Assembly: GCF_021462285.1 (NCBI RefSeq)
Contig: NZ_CP082787.1
Coordinates: 1,116,001 to 1,180,000 of the forward strand
Origin: Serratia entomophila
GTDB lineage: Bacteria; Pseudomonadota; Gammaproteobacteria; Enterobacterales; Enterobacteriaceae
Direction: 5' to 3'
DNA: 64,000 nt
Shown here: piece after piece, positions 46,603 through 56,407 of the stretch
Numbering within the stretch: position 1 is the stretch's first letter
Layout of the letters: each line of letters starts with the position of its first letter
Translations under genes and position numbers: made by a program
The notes under the pieces: generated by a model
Told to the model about the DNA's origin: nothing
The model's database searches: none
What the model saw: the letters and a program-made list of their open reading frames with translations, nothing else

Positions 46603-48255
46603 ATGCGTTTTGCATTGAAGACCACCGCATGCGCGTTGGCCGTTTCCCTGACTTTCCTGTCGGGAACCGCCAGCGGCTGGGAAAAGGATAAAACCTACGA
46701 CATCACCATCCTGCACACCAATGACCACCACGGCCATTTCTGGCAGAACGACCACGGTGAATACGGCCTGGGCGCGCAGAAAACGCTGGTCGACGGCATA
46801 CGCCAGGAAGTGGCGGCCAAAGGCGGCAGCCTGTTGCTGCTCTCCGGCGGCGACATCAATACCGGCGTGCCGGAGTCCGATCTGCAGGACGCCGAGCCGG
46901 ACTTCCGCGGCATGAATCTGGTGGGCTACGATGCGATGGCGATCGGCAACCACGAATTCGACAACCCGCTGAGCGTGCTGCGCCAGCAGGAGAAATGGGC
47001 GACCTTCCCGCTGCTGTCGGCCAATATTTACCGGAAGAGCACCGGGCAGCGGCTGTTCAAGCCTTATGCGCTGTTCAACAAGCAGGGCATCAAGATTGCG
47101 GTGATCGGTTTAACCACCGACGACACCGCCAAGATAGGCAACCCGGAGTTCTTTACCGATATCGAGTTCCACGCGCCGGCGCAGGAAGCGAAGCAGGTGG
47201 TGGAACAGCTGCGGCAGAATGAAAAGCCGGACGTGATCGTCGCCGCCACCCATATGGGGCATTACGATGACGGCAACCACGGCTCCAACGCGCCGGGCGA
47301 CGTTGAGATGGCGCGCAGCCTGCCTGCCGGCTATCTGGATATGATTGTCGGTGGCCACTCGCAGGATCCGGTCTGCATGGCCAGCGAGAACCACAAGCAG
47401 GTGGATTACGTGCCGGGCACCCCGTGCTCGCCGGATCGCCAGAACGGCACCTGGATCGTGCAGGCGCATGAGTGGGGCAAATACGTCGGCCGCGCCGACT
47501 TCCAGTTCCGCAACGGCGAACTGAAGCTGGTGCATTATCAGCTGATCCCGGTAAACCTGAAGAAGAAGGTCGAGAAGGCCGACGGCACCAGCGAGCGAGT
47601 GTATTACACCCGGCAGATCGCGGAAGATCCGACCATGATGAAGCTGCTGACGCCGTTCCAGGAGAAGGGCAAGGCGCAGCTGGACGTCAAAATCGGCAGC
47701 GTTAACGGCAAGCTGGAAGGGGATCGCAGCAAGGTGCGCTTCGTGCAAACCAATCTGGCGCGGGTGATGCTGGCGGCGCAGATGGAACGCGCCGACGCCG
47801 ATTTCGCGGTGATGAGCGGCGGTGGGGTGCGCGATTCGATCGAAAGCGGCGACATTACCTACAAGAACGTGCTCAAGGTGCAGCCGTTCGGCAACACCCT
47901 GGTGCATGTCGACATGAAAGGCAGCGAGGTCGAACAGTACCTGGCGGTGGTGGCCAATATGAAGGTGGATTCCGGTGCCTACGCCCAGTTCGCCAACGTT
48001 AGCTTGGTGGCGGACGGCAAGGGCGTCAGCAACGTGAAGATCAACGGCCGGCCGCTGCAGGCGGACAAAACCTACCGCATGGCGACGCTGAACTTCAACG
48101 CGCTGGGCGGCGACGGCTATCCGAAGCTGGATGGCTCGCCGAGCTACGTCAATACCGGCTTTATCGATGCCGAAGTGCTGAAGCAGTATATTGAGAAACA
48201 CTCACCGCTGGACGCGGCGGCCTATGAGCCGAAGGGCGAGATCGTTTATCGGTAA
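46603..48255 (+). CDS. ushA: Periplasmic UDP-sugar hydrolase / 5'-nucleotidase UshA
   Basis: 550-aa secreted metallophosphatase that hydrolyses UDP-glucose and 5'-nucleotides for salvage. A signal peptide ends near residue 25 (GTASG). The calcineurin-like domain has ILHTNDHHGHFW, GGDINTG and AIGNHEFDNP metal motifs. The C-terminal substrate domain contains LNFNALGGDGYP. AGGAG-like GGAGATCC before the ATG. Confidence 0.97.
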   Translation: MRFALKTTACALAVSLTFLSGTASGWEKDKTYDITILHTNDHHGHFWQNDHGEYGLGAQKTLVDGIRQEVAAKGGSLLLLSGGDINTGVPESDLQDAEPDFRGMNLVGYDAMAIGNHEFDNPLSVLRQQEKWATFPLLSANIYRKSTGQRLFKPYALFNKQGIKIAVIGLTTDDTAKIGNPEFFTDIEFHAPAQEAKQVVEQLRQNEKPDVIVAATHMGHYDDGNHGSNAPGDVEMARSLPAGYLDMIVGGHSQDPVCMASENHKQVDYVPGTPCSPDRQNGTWIVQAHEWGKYVGRADFQFRNGELKLVHYQLIPVNLKKKVEKADGTSERVYYTRQIAEDPTMMKLLTPFQEKGKAQLDVKIGSVNGKLEGDRSKVRFVQTNLARVMLAAQMERADADFAVMSGGGVRDSIESGDITYKNVLKVQPFGNTLVHVDMKGSEVEQYLAVVANMKVDSGAYAQFANVSLVADGKGVSNVKINGRPLQADKTYRMATLNFNALGGDGYPKLDGSPSYVNTGFIDAEVLKQYIEKHSPLDAAAYEPKGEIVYR

Positions 48256-48263
48256 CGCCATAC

Positions 48264-48303
48264 CCGGCGGTTTATCTTGCGCCGATGCGCGATAAACCGC
48301 CGG
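48264..48303 (+). terminator. Long perfect hairpin after ushA
   Basis: CCGGCGGTTTATC and GATAAACCGCCGG, a 13-bp perfect stem with a 14-base loop, starts 8 bp past the ushA stop. No T tract follows, so it may act as a 3' stabiliser or Rho-linked terminator. Confidence 0.6.
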
Positions 48304-48414
48304 CCTCCCCGGCAAAAAATTTCCCCGCCGGGCGGAACGAAAAGCCGCCGTCATCGTTTTCCTGTGATAGCCTGATAAATAGCGATATTTTGATAAAGGT
48401 CACGAGGAAATAAC

Positions 48415-49887
48415 ATGTTGAAAACCGCAGGATGGCTGTTGCCTGCCGTCATGGCGCTGGCGGGGTGTTCCACATCCGGAGTCGGGGGGCACCACGGCCA
48501 AAGCCTGAATGATGCGCTGGCGGCCATCGGCCAGAATAAGGCGCTGGCGGGGGCTTCAAGCGGCATGATGGTGCGCGATGCCGCCAGCGGCAGCGTGCTG
48601 TATCAGGCCGATGCCGATCGGCGTCTGGTGCCGGCCTCCAACATGAAACTGTTCACTTCCCTGGCGGCCTTTGGCATTTTGGGCGCGGACTACCGATTTG
48701 AAACCCGGCTGTTAACGGCGGGCAAACAGCATGGCGAGCGGCTGAGGGGCGATATCTACCTGCAGGGCAGCGGCGATCCCACCCTGCATCCGGACGATCT
48801 TGAGGCCTTTGCCGCCGCGCTGGCGCAGCGCGGCATCAGGCAGATTGACGGGCGGTTGATACTGGACGGCGGCGCGTTCGATAACACGCCCTTTGGCGCC
48901 GGCTGGAGCTGGGACGATGAAACCTTTGCCTTCGCCGCGCCCATTTCTGCGCTGAACTATTCCTTTACCCCCGGCGGCGATATCAACGTGGTGCGCGTTG
49001 ACGTGCAGCCGGGCAGCCGCCAGGGCGCGCCGGGCAAGGTGACGTTTTACCCCGCCGCCAGCCAGGTGGAAATCGTCAATGACACCGCCACCGGGGAGAC
49101 GACCGCGCTGGCGTTCGAGCGGCGGCCGGGCGGCAACCGGATTGTGGTCAGCGGTACCATTGGCGCGCAGGCCGCAACGGATTCGAAACTTGTCACCATT
49201 GACGCGCCGGCCAAGGCGGTTGGCGCGCTGTTGCAGGCGGCGTTGCGCAGCCACGGCATCAGGCTGCGCGATGGCGTGGCCGAGGGCGCAACCCCAGCGG
49301 GCGCCACCGAGCTGGCCGGAAAAGTCTCCGAGCCGCTTTCACGCCTGGCGGTCACCTTCCTGAAAGTGTCGAACAACGGTTATGGCGAGATCCTCACCAA
49401 AACCATGGGGCGCAAAACCCTGGGCAAGGGCGATTGGCCCAGCGGGCTGCAGGCGATCGGCCAGTTTGTGCATAGCCAGGGCGTCAACCCGGCGGAGTTT
49501 CGCCAGGTGGACGGTTCCGGGCTGTCGCGGATGAACCAGGTAACGCCGCACCAGTTGACGACGCTGCTGCTGGCCGCCAGAAAACAGCCCTGGTTTGCGG
49601 CCTGGCGCAACGCCTTGCCCGTGGCGGGGGAGCCGGGCCTGCTGGTGGGCGGCACGCTGCGCAACCGCATGGTGAATACTCCGGCCACCGGCCGCGCTTA
49701 TGCCAAGAGCGGTTCGCTGACCGGCGTTTCATCGCTCAGCGGCTATGTCGATTCGGCGACCGGGCGGCCGCTGGTCTTTTCGATCATCAATAACAACTAC
49801 CTGACTTCCGGCGCGGAAATCAAAGCGCTGGAAGACCGCATGGTGGAGACGCTGGCGGCCTGTGACGCCACGGTGGTGTGCCGCTAG
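48415..49887 (+). CDS. S13-family D-Ala-D-Ala carboxypeptidase (PBP4-like), predicted lipoprotein
   Basis: 490-aa peptidoglycan peptidase of the DacB/PBP4 family. The three active-site motifs are intact: SNMK with Ser75, SNN with Ser319 and KSG with Lys431. The signal sequence ends in a lipobox LAGC near residue 18, predicting a lipid anchor; E. coli PBP4 has a cleaved signal and is soluble. A domain insertion between the first two motifs is typical of S13. It lies between ushA and ybaK, where E. coli has no such gene, so it may be a second DacB-like enzyme. Confidence 0.88.
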   Translation: MLKTAGWLLPAVMALAGCSTSGVGGHHGQSLNDALAAIGQNKALAGASSGMMVRDAASGSVLYQADADRRLVPASNMKLFTSLAAFGILGADYRFETRLLTAGKQHGERLRGDIYLQGSGDPTLHPDDLEAFAAALAQRGIRQIDGRLILDGGAFDNTPFGAGWSWDDETFAFAAPISALNYSFTPGGDINVVRVDVQPGSRQGAPGKVTFYPAASQVEIVNDTATGETTALAFERRPGGNRIVVSGTIGAQAATDSKLVTIDAPAKAVGALLQAALRSHGIRLRDGVAEGATPAGATELAGKVSEPLSRLAVTFLKVSNNGYGEILTKTMGRKTLGKGDWPSGLQAIGQFVHSQGVNPAEFRQVDGSGLSRMNQVTPHQLTTLLLAARKQPWFAAWRNALPVAGEPGLLVGGTLRNRMVNTPATGRAYAKSGSLTGVSSLSGYVDSATGRPLVFSIINNNYLTSGAEIKALEDRMVETLAACDATVVCR

Positions 49888-49906
49888 GCGCAGGGACTGG
49901 GCGTTG

Positions 49907-50386
49907 TCAGTCGCGTTTGGCGATATCGGCGAAGCTGCCGGACAGCAGCCGGCGCAGATCCTCGGCCGCCAGTTCGATGTCCAGCCCGCGTTTGCCGCCG
50001 GAGACGTAAATGGTGGCGAATTCCCGCGCCGGGCCGTCGATCACCGTCGGCAGGCGTTTCTTCTGCCCCAGCGGGCTGATGCCGCCCACCAGATAACCGG
50101 TGACGCGCTGCGCCAGCTGCGGATCGGCCATTTCGGCCTTTTTGGCGCCGAGGGCGCGGGCGACCTTTTTCAGATCCAGCTGCGTGGCGACCGGCGTGAC
50201 CGCCACCGCCAACCGTTTGGCGTCGCCGTTCAGCGCCACCAGCAAGGTTTTGTAGACCCGATCGGCATCCAGCCCCAGCTTGCGCACCGCCTCGTCGCCG
50301 AAGTGGGTTTCGTCGCTGTCATGCTGGTAGGGGTGAAGAGTGAATGCGACCTTTTGTTTTTCAAGCAGAACCACTGCGGGCGTCAT
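49907..50386 (-). CDS. ybaK: Cys-tRNA(Pro)/Cys-tRNA(Cys) deacylase YbaK
   Basis: 159-aa trans-editing enzyme that removes Cys from mischarged tRNA(Pro). Begins [20 protein letters not shown] and contains [12 protein letters not shown] (conserved Lys) and [17 protein letters not shown], all family features. In E. coli ybaK also neighbours chiX and ybaP. Confidence 0.95.
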   Translation of the reverse strand: MTPAVVLLEKQKVAFTLHPYQHDSDETHFGDEAVRKLGLDADRVYKTLLVALNGDAKRLAVAVTPVATQLDLKKVARALGAKKAEMADPQLAQRVTGYLVGGISPLGQKKRLPTVIDGPAREFATIYVSGGKRGLDIELAAEDLRRLLSGSFADIAKRD

Positions 50387-50503
50387 GATGTTTTTTCCAA
50401 AATGTCCCCGGCGGGGAGGTTATGGCGGCAAAGGGTAAAAATACAAAAATATAACCCTGCCAGCAACCTGAGAGGCTGTTACATAAAGCGAGTTGCCAAG
50501 GTG

Positions 50504-50531
50504 TTCACCGGGTTGCTACCCTGTCTATTGT
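50504..50531 (+). promoter_or_regulatory. Probable promoter of chiX
   Basis: -10 TATTGT at 50526-50531 and -35 TTCACC at 50504-50509 (16-bp spacer) would start transcription near 50540, giving an RNA that aligns with the 5' end of E. coli ChiX. Confidence 0.5.
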
Positions 50532-50539
50532 AACCGTTA

Positions 50540-50617
50540 ACACGGTTGCTATGCGTATAACTAAAATACAAGAAATTCCTCTTTGACTGGCCAATAGCGA
50601 TATTGGCCACTTTTTTT
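50540..50617 (+). ncRNA. chiX: ChiX (MicM/SroB) Hfq-dependent small RNA
   Basis: The segment 50570-50617 carries the conserved ChiX target-pairing region GAAATTCCTCTTTGACTGG, then the terminator GGCCAATA-GCGA-TATTGGCC and a T run. Length about 78 nt (E. coli 84). It lies between ybaK and ybaP, the E. coli location. ChiX base-pairs with chitoporin (chiP) and chb mRNAs to keep chitosugar uptake off without inducer. The 5' third is diverged, and the 5' end is estimated from the promoter. Confidence 0.92.
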
Positions 50618-51422
50618 AGCGCGGCGTCTGCAGCATCGCCGGCAAATTGTCCTCGCCGTACAGGTGCAACGCGCCTACCGCCACCACATAGTTGCCGGCC
50701 GGCAGCGCTTCCAGCTTTTGCCGCCAGTCGCGGTTGCGTTGGTGCATCAGCACGTCGTACAGCCCGGCGCTGAAGGTGGCGGGCAGCGTTTCCAGCGTGC
50801 CGCTGGGCTTGGCGTCCAACCACCAACTGACCATGGTCTGCAGCAGGCGCGCGTTGGTGTGCCAATGCTCCAGCGTGTCGCGCAGCAGCGCAATACCGCC
50901 TTCCGGCAGCTGTTCCAGCATTGCCAGCTGTTGTTGCGCGCCTTCCAGCTCGATCACCTTTTTATCCTGCGCCCTGGCCGCCTGCAGCAGCTGGTAATCC
51001 ACGCCGTACTCGGCGCGCAGCCCCAAGCGCTGAGCCTGGCGCGCCTGCATCATCAGCGCCACCTGCCAACCCGGCAGGGTCGAAAAGGACCCGGCGTCGG
51101 CGCCCAGCTCTTGGCACAGCGCCAGCAACTGATGGAACTCGTCGGCGGAAAGGCGCTGTTCAAGCTCAGGGTGCAGTTGCACATGGTCAAACGGCGAAGC
51201 GGAACCGGTGATGTCGGCTTCGACAATCAGCGCATCGGCCTGCTTCAGGCGCGCGGCCAGCCTGGCCGGCAGCGGCGCCATATCCACGGTGCCCATATGA
51301 ATGCTGCCTACCAGATGCAGTTGGCGATCGCCGGGGAGGCTGACGTCCAGCGCCGGATAGGCGTAAGCCATAGGCGAGATCAGGCCGAGAAAGGCGGCGA
51401 TGCGGCGTAACAGTTGACCCAT
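50616..51422 (-). CDS. ybaP: TraB/GumN family protein YbaP
   Basis: 268 aa. A signal-like hydrophobic N-terminus ends PMAYA, then the TraB/GumN motif HLVGSIHMGT near residue 40 and a second conserved segment YVVAVGALHLYGEDNL near the C-terminus. The family fold resembles Tiki-type metalloproteases, but no activity is established for YbaP. Start set at 51422 for the signal peptide; a longer frame from 51476 adds 18 residues. Its stop overlaps the chiX terminator tail. Confidence 0.85.
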   Translation of the reverse strand: MGQLLRRIAAFLGLISPMAYAYPALDVSLPGDRQLHLVGSIHMGTVDMAPLPARLAARLKQADALIVEADITGSASPFDHVQLHPELEQRLSADEFHQLLALCQELGADAGSFSTLPGWQVALMMQARQAQRLGLRAEYGVDYQLLQAARAQDKKVIELEGAQQQLAMLEQLPEGGIALLRDTLEHWHTNARLLQTMVSWWLDAKPSGTLETLPATFSAGLYDVLMHQRNRDWRQKLEALPAGNYVVAVGALHLYGEDNLPAMLQTPR

Positions 51423-51542
51423 ACAGCGTGACTCCTGAATAACGTGTTCGCCTTTCAGCGTGAAAGGCGAGGGCATGACGCTTGCCCCATGCTAAACGCT
51501 ATCCGTCGGACAAGAAAGCCTGAAGAGTGAAGGAATTATGTC

Positions 51543-51573
51543 AAAAAGAACGGGGCGCCGTATCGACGCCCCG
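51543..51573 (-). terminator. Intrinsic terminator after copA
   Basis: CGGGGCG and CGCCCCG pair around a 9-base loop, followed on the minus strand by TTCTTTTT. It lies 8 bp past the copA stop. Confidence 0.8.
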
Positions 51574-51580
51574 CAAAGGA

Positions 51581-54292
51581 TTAGCCTTTGGGCTTAAAGC
51601 GCAGCAGCCGGTTGGCGTTGCTGACCACGGTAATCGACGACAGCGCCATCGCCGCGCCGGCCACTACCGGGCTGAGCAGCGTGCCGGTCAGCGGGTAGAG
51701 TATGCCGGCGGCGATGGGGATGCCCAGCGTGTTGTAAATAAACGCTCCGAACAGGTTTTGCTTCATATTGCGCAGCGTCGCTTTCGCCAGCTCCACCGCG
51801 TCGGCCACGCCGTGCAGGCTGTGACGCATCAGGGTGATCGCGGCGGTCTCTATGGCGACGTCGCTGCCGCCGCCCATCGCGATGCCTACGTCGGCCTGCG
51901 CCAGCGCCGGCGCATCGTTGATGCCGTCGCCGATCATCGCCACACGCCGCCCCTGCGCCTGCAGCCGTTTGATCGCTTCCGCCTTGCCGTCCGGCAGCAC
52001 CCCGGCAATCACCCGGTCGATGCCGGCCTCTTTGGCGATGGCGTTGGCGGTCACCGGGTTGTCGCCGGTCAGCATCACTAACTGATAGCCCTGGCGGTGC
52101 AGGCGCTGCAGCGCCTCAACGCTGTCGCTGCGCAGCGGATCGCGGATGGCGAACAGGGCGGCCGGTTGACCGTCGGCGGCCAGCAGCACCGGCGTTACGC
52201 CGCGCTCGGCCTGGCTTTGCATCTGCGCTTCCAGCTCGCCGATCGCCACCTGGTGCTGTTGCAGCAGCGCGGCGTTGCCCAGCAGCAGCCTTACGCCATT
52301 CACTTCACCGCTGATGCCGGCGCCGCGCAGGGTGCGGAATTGTTCCACCTGCGGCGGCGTTTGCCCGGCGGCGCGCTCGAGAATGGCGCGTGCCAGCGGG
52401 TGGTTGGAGCCTTGCTCCAGCGCGGCGGCCCAATCGAGCGCCTGCTGCTCGCCGACCTGATTAAAAGTCAGGATTTCCACCACCTGCGGGCGCCCTTCGG
52501 TCAGGGTGCCGGTTTTATCGAACACCAGGGTGTCGAGCCGGCTGGCCTGCTGCAGCGCATCGGCATCGCGCACCAGCACGCCGAATTCGGCCGCCCGGCC
52601 GACGCCGGAGATGATCGACATCGGCGTGGCCAACCCCAGCGCGCAAGGGCAGGCGATGATCAACACGGTGGTGGCGATCACCAGCGTATAAACCAGCTGC
52701 GGCTGTGGGCCGAAGAAGTACCAGATGGCGCCGCTGAACAGTGCGATCGCCACCACCACCGGCACGAACACCGCCGAGATGCGGTCCGCCAGCTGGCCGA
52801 TTTCCGGCTTGCTGCTTTGCGCCTGCCGCACCAGCTTGATGATGCGCGCCAGCGTGGTTTTACTGCCGATGGCGCCGGCGCGGAACAGCACGCTGCCGTC
52901 GTCCACCACCGTACCGGCATGCACGCTGTCACCCGCGCTTTTCTGCTGCGGCACTGCTTCGCCGGTCAGCATTGCCTCATCGATCCACACCTCGCCCTGC
53001 ACGATTTCGCCGTCGACCGGCACGCGATCGCCGGTGGTCAGGCGCAGCGTCATGCCGAGCTGCACCTCCGCCAACGGGATAGTGCGCTCGCCGTCGTCGG
53101 TCACCAGCCGTGCGGTGGGCGGCGTCAGATCCAGCAGCCGCTCCAGCGCCTGCGAAGAGCGCTGGCGCGCCCGCTGTTCCAGCGCGTGGCCGAGGTTAAT
53201 CAGGCCGATGATCATCGCGCTGGCCTCGTAGTACAGGTGGCGGGCCTCCATCGGGAAGGCGTCTGGCCAGATATTGACGCCGATCGAATAAAGCCAGGCG
53301 GCGCCGGTGCCCAGCGCCACCAGGGTGTCCATTGTGGCGCTGCCGTTCATCAATGCGCGCCAGGCATTGCGGTAAAAATGCCCGCCGGCGAACACCATTA
53401 CCGCCAGCGTGATCATGCCGACCGCCAGCCACGGGCGCTGGGTTTCCGGCGTCAGCGACATGCTGCCGCCGAACAGGCCCCAGGCCATCAGCGGAATGCC
53501 CAGCGCCAGGCCCAGCGCCGCCTGCCAGCTAAAACGCTTCATGTTGGCGCGTGCAGTTTGCTGCTGGCGTTCGCGGCGTTCGGTTTCGTCCTGGATCATC
53601 TCAGCGCCGTAACCGGCTTTTTCCACCGCCGCCACCAGCGCCTGCGGATCGGCGCCGCCGGTCACCAGCGCGCTGCGCTCCGCCAGATTGACCCGCGCCT
53701 GTGCTACGCCGGGCACGCCCTGCAGCGCGTGCTGCACCTTGCTGACGCAGCTGGCGCAGGTCATGCCGCTGAGCAGCAGCTGCACGCTGTCGTCATCGTT
53801 GTCGATTGCCGGAAGGGTAGGTTGCGCCGCTGGCTGAACGTCCGGCAACGCTGGGGTTGCATCAGCCAACGGCTCAGTTTTTGGGGCGATGGCGCCCGCC
53901 AGGCTGGCGTGATAGCCGGCATGTTCCACCGCGGCGATCAGCGCCCGAGGATCGGCTGCGCCGTAGACTTTGGCGGCGTCGAGGCTGACGTCGGCGGCGA
54001 TCACGCCCGGCACCGCCTCCAGCGCCTTGCGGGTGCTGCCGACGCAGTGCATGCAGCTCAGGCCGCTCAGCTGAAGTTCGCTATCGGCCCGTTGGGCGAT
54101 TTCGGCCTGATAGCCGGCGGCGGCCACGCTGTCGATCAGCGCGCTGCTCGGCGCATCGCCGGTCACCTTGGCATAGTGCACGTTAACCTCGGCCTGTTCG
54201 ACATCGCTGCGGCTTTCCAGGGCTTGTTTCACCCGTTGCGCGCAGTTCATGCAGGACAGCCCCTGCAATGCCAGCACGGTAGTTTGTGACAT
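51581..54292 (-). CDS. copA: Copper(I)-exporting P1B ATPase CopA
   Basis: 903-aa inner-membrane copper pump. Three N-terminal heavy-metal-binding domains carry CMNC, CMHC and CASC, one more than the two in E. coli CopA. Eight membrane segments hold the CPC motif ([11 protein letters not shown]). The phosphorylation site DKTGTLTEG and the ATP hinge [16 protein letters not shown] are intact. Divergent from cueR, with a CueR operator between. Confidence 0.97.
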   Translation of the reverse strand: MSQTTVLALQGLSCMNCAQRVKQALESRSDVEQAEVNVHYAKVTGDAPSSALIDSVAAAGYQAEIAQRADSELQLSGLSCMHCVGSTRKALEAVPGVIAADVSLDAAKVYGAADPRALIAAVEHAGYHASLAGAIAPKTEPLADATPALPDVQPAAQPTLPAIDNDDDSVQLLLSGMTCASCVSKVQHALQGVPGVAQARVNLAERSALVTGGADPQALVAAVEKAGYGAEMIQDETERRERQQQTARANMKRFSWQAALGLALGIPLMAWGLFGGSMSLTPETQRPWLAVGMITLAVMVFAGGHFYRNAWRALMNGSATMDTLVALGTGAAWLYSIGVNIWPDAFPMEARHLYYEASAMIIGLINLGHALEQRARQRSSQALERLLDLTPPTARLVTDDGERTIPLAEVQLGMTLRLTTGDRVPVDGEIVQGEVWIDEAMLTGEAVPQQKSAGDSVHAGTVVDDGSVLFRAGAIGSKTTLARIIKLVRQAQSSKPEIGQLADRISAVFVPVVVAIALFSGAIWYFFGPQPQLVYTLVIATTVLIIACPCALGLATPMSIISGVGRAAEFGVLVRDADALQQASRLDTLVFDKTGTLTEGRPQVVEILTFNQVGEQQALDWAAALEQGSNHPLARAILERAAGQTPPQVEQFRTLRGAGISGEVNGVRLLLGNAALLQQHQVAIGELEAQMQSQAERGVTPVLLAADGQPAALFAIRDPLRSDSVEALQRLHRQGYQLVMLTGDNPVTANAIAKEAGIDRVIAGVLPDGKAEAIKRLQAQGRRVAMIGDGINDAPALAQADVGIAMGGGSDVAIETAAITLMRHSLHGVADAVELAKATLRNMKQNLFGAFIYNTLGIPIAAGILYPLTGTLLSPVVAGAAMALSSITVVSNANRLLRFKPKG

Positions 54293-54364
54293 GATTCGAT
54301 TCCTCGCTCAAGGGCGGTGTTTAAAGGTTGACCGCTTGACCCGTTTTCACTAAGAATGAAGCTT

Positions 54365-54390
54365 AAACCTTCCAGCAAGGGGAAGGTCAA
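54365..54390 (-). promoter_or_regulatory. CueR operator in the copA promoter
   Basis: Dyad arms ACCTTCC (54367-54373) and GGAAGGT (54381-54387) form a 21-bp element. On the minus strand a -35 TTGACC (54385-54390) overlaps it, and the dyad fills the long spacer before the -10, the MerR-type layout. Nearly identical to E. coli PcopA. Confidence 0.9.
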
Positions 54391-54399
54391 GGAGTGAAA

Positions 54400-54801
54400 A
54401 TGAATATCAGCGACGTGGCGAAAAAAACCGGTTTAACCAGCAAAGCGATCCGTTTTTATGAGGAGAAAGGGTTGGTGACCGCGCCTATCCGCACCGACAA
54501 CGGCTATCGCAGTTATTCCGCCAAGCATATCGATGAACTGACGTTGCTGCGCCAGGCGCGGCAGGTGGGCTTTAATCTGGACGAATGCCGCGAACTGGTG
54601 GCGCTGTTCAACGATCCGGCCCGCCACAGCGCCGACGTGAAGGCCCGCACCCTGCAGAAGGTGGCGGAAATTGAAAAGCACATCGGCGAGCTGGGCGAAA
54701 TGCGCCAACGCCTGCTGGCGCTGGCGGAACAGTGCCCGGGCGACGAAGGGGCCGATTGCCCGATCATCAATAACCTGGCGGGGTGCTGCCGGCACAATTA
54801 G
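54400..54801 (+). CDS. cueR: Copper-responsive MerR-family activator CueR
   Basis: 133 aa. Winged HTH at the N-terminus ([20 protein letters not shown]), a dimerisation helix and the Cu(I) loop [10 protein letters not shown] with Cys about 112 and 120, then CC near the end. Start at 54400 with AAGGAG upstream; a GTG at 54394 would add two residues. Activates copA. Its stop overlaps ybbJ, transcribed toward it. Confidence 0.96.
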   Translation: MNISDVAKKTGLTSKAIRFYEEKGLVTAPIRTDNGYRSYSAKHIDELTLLRQARQVGFNLDECRELVALFNDPARHSADVKARTLQKVAEIEKHIGELGEMRQRLLALAEQCPGDEGADCPIINNLAGCCRHN

Positions 54802-55259
54802 CGGCCGACGGCGCGGATCACCAGGGTGACGCCTTCTACCGCAATCACTTCCACCTCGGTGCCGACCGGCAGATCTTCAGCGGCCTGCGCGCGCCAGCTG
54901 CTGTCGCCGATGTTGATGCGGCCCATGCCGTTATGCATCGCTTCGGTCAGGGTGGCGCGGGTGCCGATCAGCTGGCGGTTGCGCTGGTTGAGCACCTGAG
55001 CGCCGCTGGCGGCGGCGGCCGGGCGCTGACGCAGCCAGTACCACCACAGATAGGCGACGATCACGGTCAGCGCGGCGAAGATGGTTCCCTGCCATTCCCA
55101 CGGCAGCTGCGGCAGCAGCCAGACCAGCGCGCCGACGATCAGCGCCGCCACGCCGCTCCACAACAGATAACCGCTGGCGCCGAGCATTTCCGCCGCCAGC
55201 AGCACCCCGCCGAGGGAAAGCCAAAACCAGTGCGGGTTTGCTGCAATGAGCTCGACCAT
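54798..55259 (-). CDS. ybbJ: NfeD-like membrane protein YbbJ
   Basis: 153 aa: two or three hydrophobic segments (residues about 10-75), then a C-terminal OB-fold with [21 protein letters not shown], the NfeD-C motif. NfeD proteins partner stomatin-like SPFH proteins; qmcA is 2 bp upstream on the same strand. Function not established. Confidence 0.93.
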   Translation of the reverse strand: MVELIAANPHWFWLSLGGVLLAAEMLGASGYLLWSGVAALIVGALVWLLPQLPWEWQGTIFAALTVIVAYLWWYWLRQRPAAAASGAQVLNQRNRQLIGTRATLTEAMHNGMGRINIGDSSWRAQAAEDLPVGTEVEVIAVEGVTLVIRAVGR

Positions 55260-55261
55260 GG

Positions 55262-56167
55262 TTACTTGCCTTTATTTTCTTTCAGCAGTTCGGCGATACC
55301 GCCGATAGAGCCCAGCAGGCTGCTGGCGTCCAGCGGCATCATCACCACTTTACTGTTGTTGGATGAACCTATCTTCTGCAGCGCATCGGTGTATTTCTGC
55401 GCCACGAAGTAGTTCACCGCCTGAATGTTGCCACTGGCGATAGCGTCGGAAACCAGCTGGGTAGCGCGCGCTTCGGCTTCGGCGGCGCGTTCGCGCGCTT
55501 CCGCCTGCAGGAACGCCGACTGACGTTCGCCTTCGGCCTTCAGGATCTGCGATTGTTTGTCGCCTTCGGCGCGCAGGATCGCCGCCTGGCGCACCCCTTC
55601 GGCCTCAAGGATGTCGGCGCGTTTGGTCCGTTCGGCCTTCATCTGGGCGTTCATCGACGCGATCAGTTCGGCCGGCGGGCGCACGTCGCGGATCTCGATA
55701 CGGGTGATCTTGACGCCCCAGGGGTTGGTGGCCTCGTCGACGATGTGCAGCAGACGGCTGTTGATGCTGTCACGCTGCGACAGCATTTCGTCCAGCTCCA
55801 TCGAGCCGAGCACGGTACGGAAGTTGGTCATGGTCAGGTTGACGATCGCCTGCTCCAGGTTGCTGACCTCATAGGCGGCACGCGCCGGATCAACCACCTG
55901 AATGAAACACACCGCGTCGATGGCGACGTTGGCGTTGTCGCGCGAGATGATTTCCTGCGAAGGAATATCCAGCACTTGTTCCATCATATTGATTTTTCGG
56001 CCGATGCGGTCCATAAACGGCACCACCAGGTTGAGGCCGGGCATCAGCGTTTTGGTGTAGCGGCCGAAGCGTTCTACCGTCCATTGGAAACCCTGCGGCA
56101 CAATTTTGACGCCGGCGAACACCACAATCAGCGCGACGACAATCACGATAGGAATAAAAGTAAACAT
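55262..56167 (-). CDS. qmcA: SPFH/stomatin-like membrane protein QmcA
   Basis: 301 aa. One N-terminal membrane segment ([17 protein letters not shown]), an SPFH domain (about 25-190) with [16 protein letters not shown], then a long Ala/Glu-rich coiled coil that drives oligomerisation. Linked in E. coli to FtsH-related membrane quality control. Operon with ybbJ. Confidence 0.95.
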   Translation of the reverse strand: MFTFIPIVIVVALIVVFAGVKIVPQGFQWTVERFGRYTKTLMPGLNLVVPFMDRIGRKINMMEQVLDIPSQEIISRDNANVAIDAVCFIQVVDPARAAYEVSNLEQAIVNLTMTNFRTVLGSMELDEMLSQRDSINSRLLHIVDEATNPWGVKITRIEIRDVRPPAELIASMNAQMKAERTKRADILEAEGVRQAAILRAEGDKQSQILKAEGERQSAFLQAEARERAAEAEARATQLVSDAIASGNIQAVNYFVAQKYTDALQKIGSSNNSKVVMMPLDASSLLGSIGGIAELLKENKGK

Positions 56168-56407
56168 GCAAACCTCCTGTCAGACATATGTAAACAGATA
56201 TTACGCCAGCGGTCAGGTAAAGACTAATCATTCAGGGATCGATGACGAAGATTATGCCTAATTGGCATGTTCCCAATAATTTTAATTCATTTCATGACGT
56301 TGTCCGCATTGGCTAGAGTAAATGTCTCGCCGCTTTTAACTTCAAATATTTGTCATTTTTATTTGCGACTATGCTTTTTGAAATGACATCTCGCGCCAAG
56401 GATTGTT

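Noticed and set aside
54000..54150. E. coli-like CopA(Z) frameshift site (CCCAAAG) near the end of the first metal domain
   Set aside because: I looked for the heptamer and found only a loose CCCAACG on the coding strand; not enough to claim frameshifting.
52097..54289. 730-codon plus-strand frame opposite copA
   Set aside because: Antisense shadow of copA with biased composition and no motif.
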